5,918 nt of DNA, from positions 1-5,918 of the forward strand of contig JAGRJX010000361.1 of NCBI GenBank assembly GCA_020442545.1, in the 5' to 3' direction. Numbering within the stretch: the first letter of the stretch is position 1; the number at the start of each line of letters is the position of its first letter. The position numbers were made by a program, and so were the translations under genes. Origin of the DNA: Lysobacterales bacterium. GTDB taxonomy: Bacteria; Pseudomonadota; Gammaproteobacteria; Xanthomonadales; Xanthomonadaceae. Below are positions 1-5,644 of the stretch, in pieces. A model generated the notes under the pieces. It saw only the letters and a program-made list of their open reading frames with translations, was not told the DNA's origin and did no database searches.

Positions 1-133
1 GCCGCCGCCGGCCGCGCCACCACCATCACCGGCCTGATGCCGGCAACGCGGATTCCGGCACCCTCCGGATTTCGATCCGGGCGTCCTGCTCGCGGGACGC
101 CGAATCGCCGCTGCATGGCGATGGCCACCGTGG
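1..133. other. Left-edge stretch without a supported gene; three small inverted repeats
   Basis: I see no convincing gene here. Frames remain open on both strands, but none has recognisable protein content or a good start, and GC-rich DNA gives such frames by chance. The stretch lies just past the stop codon of the minus-strand membrane protein and holds three perfect inverted repeats: TGCCGG at 38-43 with CCGGCA at 55-60; CCGGAT at 65-70 with ATCCGG at 75-80 (loop TTCG); and GGCGTCC at 80-86 with GGACGCC at 95-101. They could help end or stabilise the minus-strand transcript, but no T-run follows any of them. Short GC-rich palindromes are also common at this composition. A gene running off the left edge cannot be excluded. 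Confidence 0.4.
65..101 (-). terminator. Possible 3'-end hairpin pair downstream of the membrane-protein gene
   Basis: Two back-to-back perfect stems, 6 bp with a 4-base loop (65-80) and 7 bp with an 8-base loop (80-101), begin 33 bases after the minus-strand stop codon. The position suits a transcript end. There is no U-tract on the minus transcript, so a classic intrinsic terminator is not shown; RNA stabilisation or Rho-dependent ending with a protective hairpin are alternatives. Confidence 0.3.
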
Positions 134-1528
134 TCAGCGCCAAAAGGGAATACGGTACGGCGGGTTTGGCTCCGGATTGCCGGCGTCCTCGACGGCGTCC
201 GGATCGAGCGGGACCGCGACCGTCAGTTCGTGGCGGCCCGGTGGCAGTTGCCGGATATCGATCATGGCCTGCAATGCGGGCCGGTTGGAGGTTTCGTCGG
301 CACTCGAGGCGTAGCGGAGGTCGTGAACGGGACTTCCGTCCAGCGTGACCGGATGCAGGGCCGCAAGGCAGGCCAGCAACCGGTCGCGGCGTTGACGCGC
401 TGTGCTTTCCGCGTCGCGATGCTCCTCGGTACCGTCGGCGTCCGCAGGTGGGCATGCGGTCATGGCTGTGCCGTCCCGGATCGGGTCGAAGGGGACCAGC
501 AGTCGGAGGTAGGCATCGGTCGGCATGTCGCTCTGGATGTACGGCGCGATCCCATCGCGCAGCGGGTCGCGCCGGTTGGCGTAGTGGGCATTGTCCAGCG
601 CATCGTCCGCGCCGCTCGCGGCGAAGGGGAACCGCGCGTAGCTCCCTGCGGATTCCGGGTTGCGCGACACGCGGATGTTGATCGTCACCATCAGCACCGT
701 CACGAAAATCAGGAATACCGTCAGCAGCGTCAGGCGGCGCTCGCCATTGTGGCTGCTGATCAGGGCAAACGCCGGATTGTTGCTGCGGCCAAAACCGATG
801 CGTGAATACAGCCCGAAAATCGCTTTCAGCACTTGCGCGGGTCGGCCCGAGGCGTGCAGTTGATGACCGATCCTGCGGTCCACCAGGTGCGCGATCAGAT
901 ACGGCAAGACCAGCGGCAAGGACGACAGCAGCATCAGCACATCGGGGTCTGCTTTCCAGCCTGCGAGGTGGGTGACGGCAACCAGCAGCGGGTAGGCCAG
1001 CATGATGGCCACGGCAATCTGCACGAGGATCGTCGCCAGGGTCACGCCGATGGTGAACACGCTGGTCGAACGGTTGTCCGCCCGCTCGATGGCGGTGGGC
1101 ACGTCGGGCGTGCGCTGCTCGGCAAGATCGAGCTCGCACGGCCCCGTCTTCAGGTTGGCCCAGCGGATGCCGTCCGGATAGACCGAATGCATGCCGACCA
1201 GCGCGATCCAGTGTGCCCGCAAGAGCAGGTGCAGCACGAAGGTCACCGCCAGAATCACTGCGGCGCTTTCGAAGTACATGTGCAGCACGTTCAGCGGCGA
1301 GAGCCAGGTTTCGGACAGGCGCGGTCGCAGCGCGAACACCCGTTCATCCAGCCATCCGGGCAGCTGAAGCATGGCAAACACCGCCACGCCGGAGATCAGC
1401 AGTTCCACCTCCCAGGTGGGCGTCGTGTCGCGCGGCAGCGGCAGCGCGCCAGCCCGGATCGCCGGCTGGTTTTGCGCGGCTGGCGCAAGCGGGTCTTCGG
1501 ACTTGTCCTTGGACATGGGTTGGCACAC
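134..1528 (-). CDS. Uncharacterised five-helix inner-membrane protein with C-terminal extracytoplasmic domain
   Basis: I do not recognise a named family. From the GTG at 1528 the product is 464 residues; an in-frame ATG at 1516 (Met5) is an equally likely or better start, and neither has a clear Shine-Dalgarno sequence. A polar N-terminus (1-40) precedes about five hydrophobic helices, near residues 41-58, 84-112, 156-187, 196-217 and 266-286. The loop at 218-265 is strongly basic, with the basic patches of the 113-155 loop on the same side. By the positive-inside rule this puts the N-terminus in the cytoplasm and the roughly 175-residue C-terminal domain (287-464) in the periplasm. That domain has only two cysteines (C359, C387), which could form a disulfide, and a strand-rich end with a PGRHELTV segment (430-437) reminiscent of a beta-sandwich. 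No catalytic motif is visible. The gene is divergent from phaE, so sharing a control region is possible, but a role in PHA metabolism is not shown. Confidence 0.85.
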   Translation of the reverse strand: MCQPMSKDKSEDPLAPAAQNQPAIRAGALPLPRDTTPTWEVELLISGVAVFAMLQLPGWLDERVFALRPRLSETWLSPLNVLHMYFESAAVILAVTFVLHLLLRAHWIALVGMHSVYPDGIRWANLKTGPCELDLAEQRTPDVPTAIERADNRSTSVFTIGVTLATILVQIAVAIMLAYPLLVAVTHLAGWKADPDVLMLLSSLPLVLPYLIAHLVDRRIGHQLHASGRPAQVLKAIFGLYSRIGFGRSNNPAFALISSHNGERRLTLLTVFLIFVTVLMVTINIRVSRNPESAGSYARFPFAASGADDALDNAHYANRRDPLRDGIAPYIQSDMPTDAYLRLLVPFDPIRDGTAMTACPPADADGTEEHRDAESTARQRRDRLLACLAALHPVTLDGSPVHDLRYASSADETSNRPALQAMIDIRQLPPGRHELTVAVPLDPDAVEDAGNPEPNPPYRIPFWR

Positions 1529-1662
1529 GGCTTGGGGCAGACAAAAAGCCTAGCAGCCCGCGCCTGCTATGGGATAGCGCGATGGTCATGTGGTTCCGAT
1601 GACGGCGACATCGCTCCGCAAGGGCATAGCTGATAGCATCCGCGCCGCAGAATGGAGGACTC
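1529..1662. promoter_or_regulatory. Divergent intergenic region between membrane-protein gene and phaE
   Basis: This gap must hold the promoters for the minus-strand gene and for phaEC, but I cannot pick convincing -35/-10 pairs. It contains a perfect small inverted repeat, GCTAT-GGG-ATAGC (1566-1578), and two further ATAGC copies in direct orientation (1626-1630 and 1633-1637), close upstream of phaE. The pentamer cluster could be an operator for a regulator of PHA genes, or chance. No regulator gene is in the window to match to it. Confidence 0.4.
1654..1658 (+). promoter_or_regulatory. Shine-Dalgarno site of phaE
   Basis: GGAGG lies four bases before the ATG at 1663. It is the strongest ribosome-binding match in the intergenic region and fixes the phaE start there. 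The spacing is slightly short. Confidence 0.75.
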
Positions 1663-2817
1663 ATGGACACTTCGGGCAAGCCGCCGTTTGGCGATGTTTC
1701 GGCGCTGATGCAGCGCTTCTGGGATGGTCTTTCCGAGGCAAGGCACGGTGCTGGCGCGGCGGCCGAGCACGTGCCGGGTTTCCAGCGCCTTGCTGGTTTG
1801 TGGTCGTCGCTCGCGGGTGGCGGCAATGATGCTGTTGAGTCGGCGTCTGATCGGCTGAGCCAACAGGCCGGCAGCTGGATGTCGATGATGCAGCAGCTGT
1901 CTGAACAGTTTGCGGGACAGCAGGCAGCGCCAGCGGCCATCGCCGATGCCTGGAAGGGCATGCTCAAGGGGGCTGACGCCAATCCCTTCGCCAGCCTGTT
2001 CCAACTGGCCAGCGGAGCCGGTGCGCAGGGCCTGCATGGCCTCGGCCAGATGCCGTCGGCGGTCGGGTTGCTGCAGCCGCTGCTGTCGATGCCGGCTTTC
2101 GGTTTCGCGCGCGAGCAGCAGGAACGCTGGCAGGCATTGGCCAAGGCTTCCCTGGATGTCGAGGAGGCCAAACAGCGCTATTTCGCGCTGCTGTCGAAGG
2201 GCGGTGAGCGCGCATTTTCAATCTTCGAGGACCTGCTGGCAGAACGCAGCGAGCCGGGTCGCCAGATCGACACCGCGCGAGGGCTGTTTGATCTTTGGAT
2301 CGATGCGGCCGAGCAGGGCTATGCCGAGGTGGCGCTGTCCGGCGAGTTCCGCGAAGTCTACGGCGACCTGGTGAACGCGCAGATGCGCCAGCGCGCAGGC
2401 ATCCAGCGTGAAATCGAGCAGCAGTGTCGCGAGCTGGGCATGCCGACCCGCGGTGAAGTGGACGGCTCGCACCGCAAGGTGACCGAGCTGCAGCGAGAAG
2501 TGCGGCGTCTGTCGCGACGTCTGGAAGCACTGGAAGCCGCTGCGAAGGACGAGAAGCCTGCCCCGAAGAAAGCATCGACATCGACCGCAGCGGCGAAGAA
2601 GCCCGTCGCGAAGAAGTCGGCGCGAAGGAAGGCGGCTACGACGGTGTCGACACCTACCCCGTCTGGCAAGGCGACAAGGCAGACGGCTGCGCGTGGTCCT
2701 GCAAAGAAAAAGGTGACGAAAGCCACGGGCAAGCGCGGGGCAGCTGCCATGCCCACGCCGAAGGCGCCCGCCAGAAAGCCGGCGCGCAAGTCCGCAGCCG
2801 CGCGCAGGAGGAAGTGA
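1663..2817 (+). CDS. phaE: PhaE subunit of class III PHA synthase, with basic histone-H1-like C-terminal tail
   Basis: Non-catalytic subunit of the class III polyhydroxyalkanoate synthase. In this family PhaE binds PhaC and is needed for full polymerase activity on (R)-3-hydroxyacyl-CoA at the surface of cytoplasmic granules. The 384 residues are mostly helical and lack a catalytic motif. The best family mark is the conserved C-terminal segment around 259-283 (GMPTRGEVDGSH, then a helix), followed by a heptad pattern V273-L276-V280-L283-L287-L290 that predicts a short coiled coil. Identification also rests on phaC starting three bases downstream, the typical phaE-phaC arrangement. Residues 295-384 form an unusual tail with 19 Lys, 10 Arg, 23 Ala, 10 Pro and only two acidic residues, resembling histone H1 and the DNA-binding half of the phasin PhaF. 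The tail lies beyond the conserved PhaE part, so it reads as an extension. A clear GGAGG supports the start. Confidence 0.93.
   Translation: MDTSGKPPFGDVSALMQRFWDGLSEARHGAGAAAEHVPGFQRLAGLWSSLAGGGNDAVESASDRLSQQAGSWMSMMQQLSEQFAGQQAAPAAIADAWKGMLKGADANPFASLFQLASGAGAQGLHGLGQMPSAVGLLQPLLSMPAFGFAREQQERWQALAKASLDVEEAKQRYFALLSKGGERAFSIFEDLLAERSEPGRQIDTARGLFDLWIDAAEQGYAEVALSGEFREVYGDLVNAQMRQRAGIQREIEQQCRELGMPTRGEVDGSHRKVTELQREVRRLSRRLEALEAAAKDEKPAPKKASTSTAAAKKPVAKKSARRKAATTVSTPTPSGKATRQTAARGPAKKKVTKATGKRGAAAMPTPKAPARKPARKSAAARRRK
2545..2814 (+). other. Coding segment for the Lys/Ala/Arg/Pro-rich tail of PhaE
   Basis: This segment encodes PhaE residues 295-384: low complexity, 29 basic against 2 acidic residues, rich in Ala, Pro, Ser and Thr, with pieces such as AAKKPVAKKSARRKA and a final RRRK. 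At DNA level a short in-frame repeat (GCGAAGAAG at 2593-2601 and 2608-2616) shows how such tails can grow or shrink. By analogy with PhaF and histone-like proteins it probably binds DNA non-specifically and is disordered when free. That is inference; ribosomal or granule-surface contacts are alternatives. Confidence 0.7.
2806..2811 (+). promoter_or_regulatory. Shine-Dalgarno site of phaC inside the end of phaE
   Basis: A perfect AGGAGG ends nine bases before the phaC ATG and is read in frame as two Arg codons (AGG AGG) of the PhaE C-terminal RRRK. The site fixes the phaC start at 2821 and suggests translation coupled to phaE, which would help keep the two subunits in proportion. Confidence 0.85.
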
Positions 2818-2820
2818 GAC

Positions 2821-3897
2821 ATGTTCGGACCGCTGAACTTCACCGCGGAATCGCTGCAGCAGGAAGCGGACAAGCTGAGCGGCAAGCTCAAGGCCGCTGT
2901 CGAGAACCTGCAGGCCATCGGACCGGCCACGGTCGGCTGCACGCCGAAGCAGGAAGTCTGGCGCGATGGCAAGGTGGTGCTGTATCGCTACCAGGGCAGC
3001 GCTGCCAGGCGCGGGAGCAACAGCGTGCCGCTGCTGATCTGCTATGCGCTGGTCAACCGGCCGTACATGGTCGACCTGCAGGATGACCGCAGCATCGTGA
3101 AGTCGCTGCTGGAGGCCGGGCAGGACGTCTACATCATCGACTGGGGTTATCCGGACGGTTCCGATCGTTTCCTGACATTGGAGGACTACATCGAGGGCTT
3201 CCTCGATGGCGCCGTCGACCATCTGCGTCGGTCGCACGACATGGACGCGATCAATCTGCTCGGCATCTGCCAGGGTGGCGCGTTCTCGCTGTGCTATGCC
3301 TCGATGCATCCAGACAAGGTGCGCAACCTGGTGACGATGGTGACGCCGGTCGATTTCCACACCGACGACAACATGCTGTCGAACTGGACGCGCGACCTCG
3401 ATGTCGATCAGTTCATCGACACGCTGGGCAACGTACCCGGCGACCTGATGAACTGGTGCTACCTGACGCTGAAACCGTATCGCCTGTTCCTGCAGAAGTA
3501 CGTCGGCCTGATCGACATCATGGACAACCCGAAGGCGCTGGAGGACTTCCTGCGCATGGAGCGCTGGATCTTCGACTCGCCCGACCAGCCGGGCGAACTG
3601 TTCCGACAGTTCATCACGGATTTCTACCAGGGCAATGGCTTCCTGAATGGCGGAATCCTGATCGGCGAGCGCGAGGTGGATCTGTTCGCGATCGACATGC
3701 CAGTGCTGAACATCTTCGCCGAGCAGGATCACCTGGTGCCGCCGGATGCCTCGCGGCCGCTGGGCGGGTTGATCGGCAGCGACGACTACACCGAGATCAG
3801 CTTCAAGGGTGGCCACATCGGCATCTACGTGTCCGGCCGTGCGCAGCGCGAGGTGCCGCCGGCGATCAGCAGCTGGCTGGGCGCGCGTAGCCTGTAG
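2821..3897 (+). CDS. phaC: PhaC catalytic subunit of class III PHA synthase
   Basis: Polymerises (R)-3-hydroxyacyl-CoA, chiefly 3-hydroxybutyryl-CoA for class III enzymes, into polyhydroxyalkanoate with release of CoA. It works as a complex with PhaE on granules. The product is 358 residues, close to the roughly 355 usual for class III and much shorter than class I/II PhaC. It has the alpha/beta-hydrolase fold with the lipase-like box G-I-C-Q-G-G at 148-153, giving nucleophile Cys150. Asp303 (in EQDHLVPP) and His332 (in KGGHIG) complete the triad; these match Cys149, Asp302 and His331 of the Allochromatium vinosum enzyme with an offset of one. The segment VNRPYMVDLQ (78-87) and the DWGYPD motif (107-112) are also typical. 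All catalytic residues are present, so it should be active. It follows phaE by three bases with a perfect AGGAGG and is surely in the same operon. Confidence 0.97.
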   Translation: MFGPLNFTAESLQQEADKLSGKLKAAVENLQAIGPATVGCTPKQEVWRDGKVVLYRYQGSAARRGSNSVPLLICYALVNRPYMVDLQDDRSIVKSLLEAGQDVYIIDWGYPDGSDRFLTLEDYIEGFLDGAVDHLRRSHDMDAINLLGICQGGAFSLCYASMHPDKVRNLVTMVTPVDFHTDDNMLSNWTRDLDVDQFIDTLGNVPGDLMNWCYLTLKPYRLFLQKYVGLIDIMDNPKALEDFLRMERWIFDSPDQPGELFRQFITDFYQGNGFLNGGILIGEREVDLFAIDMPVLNIFAEQDHLVPPDASRPLGGLIGSDDYTEISFKGGHIGIYVSGRAQREVPPAISSWLGARSL

Positions 3898-3923
3898 CGA
3901 CGCGGGTTAGCGTGCCGGCGACA

Positions 3924-3939
3924 GGCATGGGATGATGCC
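3924..3939 (+). other. Weak inverted repeat between phaC and the sensor gene
   Basis: GGCAT (3924-3928) pairs with ATGCC (3935-3939) across a six-base loop, in the 65-base gap after phaC. It is too short and lacks a T-run, so it does not show that transcription ends here; the sensor gene may be read through from phaEC. I see no convincing promoter in the gap either. Confidence 0.2.
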
Positions 3940-3962
3940 GTTGGCCAGTCACGGGGCGCAAT

Positions 3963-5615
3963 ATGGCAGCACCGCAATCGCAACCATCCCATGAGTCGCA
4001 GACCGAGCTGCGGCCGGACGATGGTTTGCGGCGGCTGCTTCGCCTGCCGTGGATCTGGGCGCCGTTCTACGCGCTGCTGTGGTTCACCGGCTACGGCATT
4101 TCCAGCTACTACTGGTTCCTCCCGGCCGGAATTCGCATGGGCTGCCTGCTGATCGCACCGCGTCGGTTCTGGCCCTGGCTGCTGCTTGGCGAAGTACTGG
4201 CCGCCCTCTGCCTGTACCTCGATGGTCAGTTGAGCTACCAGACCTGGATTGCCGCGGCGATGGTCAATGGCCCGCCGTGGATGATCGGTGCGATGGTAGT
4301 GGCGCTGATGTGGCAAGCGGGCAGGCGGCCTTCCAGTCCGCCGGACATGCTGCGTCTGCTGATGATGTGCCTGGTGGTGGCATCGGTCGTCGCCCCGCTG
4401 TTGACGCTGGAACAGTTCATCGACGGCATCCTGCCGCGGGAAGACATTCCCGAGCGCCTCGTTGGCCTGGCGGTGGGCGACTTCGTGGCGATGCTGATCG
4501 TCGCACCGGGTCTGCTGGTTCTGGCGGATCTGCGGGGCATCGCGGACTGGCGCCGACTGGCGCTGCATTACCTGATGCCGATCATCCCGCCACTGTTGCT
4601 TTGCGCACTGGTGGCCTGGGCATGGCCGGAAATCTCCGGCTACCTGCTGGTGCTGGCGCTGATGCCGATGATGGTGACGGCGTTCCGCTACGGCTGGCGT
4701 GGCGCGGCGGCAGCGCTGCTGCTCACGAGCTTCGGCATCTACGCCATTGGTGAGTTCGGTGAGCTCGCAATCGACCGCGCCTTGATGCAGCTCATCGTTG
4801 CGGTATTCGGTGGTGCAACCCTCATGTTGGGTGCCGCAGTTGACTCCATCCGCAACAGTAACGTCGAGCTGGCTGACCATGTGCGTGCGCTCTCGGAGGC
4901 GAACCGGCAGCTGCGCGAGCAGTCTGGCGAGTTGAGTGAGTTGAGTCGACGCCTGGTGCGGGTGCAGGAAGAGGAACAGCGGCGGATCGCCGGCGAACTG
5001 CAGGATGAACTGGGACAGTCAATGTCGACCATGGGCGTCCGTCTGGGCCTTGCTTCGCGCCAGAATCGTGACCCGGAGATGCTTGCCGTGGTGGATGCAA
5101 TGCGCGAGATGGTCCGCGACCTGCATACCACGATACGCGGCGTTGCCAGCCGTCTTGCACCGGCACCAATTCGGGCCGAAGGGCTGGTTGCCGCTTTGCG
5201 CGACGGCGTCCTGGGCCACATGCTGGAAGAGGCCGGGATCGAGACTTCGTATCTGGTCGACCATCGCCTGGAACGGCTTGTGGACGGGCAACGCACGTTG
5301 CTGTTCCGCATGTGTCAGGAAGCCATCACCGACGCGATCAGGAATGGTCAGGTGGCTCAACTGGAGCTGGCTATCGAGGTTCCCGACACGGGCGGGGACA
5401 GCCTGCTGTTCCGAGTGCGGCAGAAGGCATGCGGACTGCCCGCCAGTCAGATCGCCCGACGCAAGCGCGACGTGACTTCTGAACACCGGGGCATTCGTGA
5501 CCGCGTACGCGGGGCTGACGGTAGCTACCGGACGTGGCAAGAGGGGGAAGTCTCGGTTGCCGAGGCCCGGCTTCCTGCGCGCATGTCTGCGATGGACGAT
5601 GACACCGTGCACTGA
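3963..5615 (+). CDS. MASE1-domain membrane sensor with degenerate NarL/UhpB-type histidine-kinase core (likely pseudokinase)
   Basis: A 550-residue inner-membrane sensor. Residues about 27-295 form a multi-helix MASE1-like domain with its usual marks: LPAGIRMG (53-60), RRFWPWLLLGE (67-77) and VGDFVAMLIVAPGLLVL (171-187). A coiled-coil linker (about 300-340) leads to a HisKA_3 dimerisation helix, QEEEQRRIAGEL (335-346), as in UhpB/NarX-type kinases. The expected ELHDELGQ reads ELQDELGQ, so the phospho-accepting His is Gln347. Asp348 and Gln352 of the DxxxQ phosphatase motif remain. The ATPase part is recognisable but eroded: N-box Asn is Asp457, the G1 box reads QKACG (487-491) instead of DxGxG, G2 reads EHRG (507-510), and the final Gly-Thr is absent, although the GIRDRV (510-515) and ARLP (535-538) family landmarks remain. 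Autophosphorylation is therefore unlikely. It follows phaC on the same strand; its start has only a weak ribosome site. No response regulator is in the window. Signal and partner are unknown. Confidence 0.88.
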   Translation: MAAPQSQPSHESQTELRPDDGLRRLLRLPWIWAPFYALLWFTGYGISSYYWFLPAGIRMGCLLIAPRRFWPWLLLGEVLAALCLYLDGQLSYQTWIAAAMVNGPPWMIGAMVVALMWQAGRRPSSPPDMLRLLMMCLVVASVVAPLLTLEQFIDGILPREDIPERLVGLAVGDFVAMLIVAPGLLVLADLRGIADWRRLALHYLMPIIPPLLLCALVAWAWPEISGYLLVLALMPMMVTAFRYGWRGAAAALLLTSFGIYAIGEFGELAIDRALMQLIVAVFGGATLMLGAAVDSIRNSNVELADHVRALSEANRQLREQSGELSELSRRLVRVQEEEQRRIAGELQDELGQSMSTMGVRLGLASRQNRDPEMLAVVDAMREMVRDLHTTIRGVASRLAPAPIRAEGLVAALRDGVLGHMLEEAGIETSYLVDHRLERLVDGQRTLLFRMCQEAITDAIRNGQVAQLELAIEVPDTGGDSLLFRVRQKACGLPASQIARRKRDVTSEHRGIRDRVRGADGSYRTWQEGEVSVAEARLPARMSAMDDDTVH

Positions 5616-5624
5616 GCGCCTGGG

Positions 5625-5639
5625 ATCGGTGAAACCGAT
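5625..5639. terminator. Perfect hairpin between convergent sensor gene and phaB
   Basis: ATCGGT (5625-5630) and ACCGAT (5634-5639) form a 6-bp stem with a GAA loop, centred in the 29-base gap between two converging stop codons. The position is what a bidirectional terminator would occupy. No T-run follows on either strand, so strong intrinsic termination is not shown. Confidence 0.5.
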
Positions 5640-5644
5640 GCAGC

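Noticed and set aside
833..1633. A 266-codon plus-strand open frame over the membrane-protein gene
   Set aside because: Its His/Gln/Arg-rich low-quality sequence mirrors the hydrophobic coding strand, and it would cover the divergent control region. The minus-strand frame with clear transmembrane helices is the real gene.
1344..2171. A 275-codon minus-strand frame running across the divergent gap into phaE
   Set aside because: It overlaps the start of phaE and the membrane-protein gene out of frame and shows only Ser/Ala/Arg/Cys-rich shadow composition.
2593..2616. Short direct repeats as a possible CRISPR or mobile-element signature
   Set aside because: The two nine-base copies are in-frame Ala-Lys-Lys codons of the PhaE tail, with no regular spacers or terminal inverted repeats.
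2218..3816. A 532-codon open frame on the minus strand, antisense to phaE and phaC
   Set aside because: It overlaps two firmly identified genes. Its protein is rich in Arg, His, Val, Asp and Gln as expected for the complement of GC-rich coding DNA, shows no domain, and has no good ribosome site.
3825..4880. A 351-codon open frame on the minus strand, antisense to the sensor gene
   Set aside because: The composition (Arg, Gln, His rich) is typical of a shadow frame, it overlaps the end of phaC and half the sensor, and no family feature is visible.
5319..5615. Frameshift as the cause of the sensor's damaged ATPase motifs
   Set aside because: Landmarks before and after the damaged sites (QEAIT, GLPAS, GIRDRV, ARLP) are all in one frame, so substitutions and not a frameshift explain the losses.
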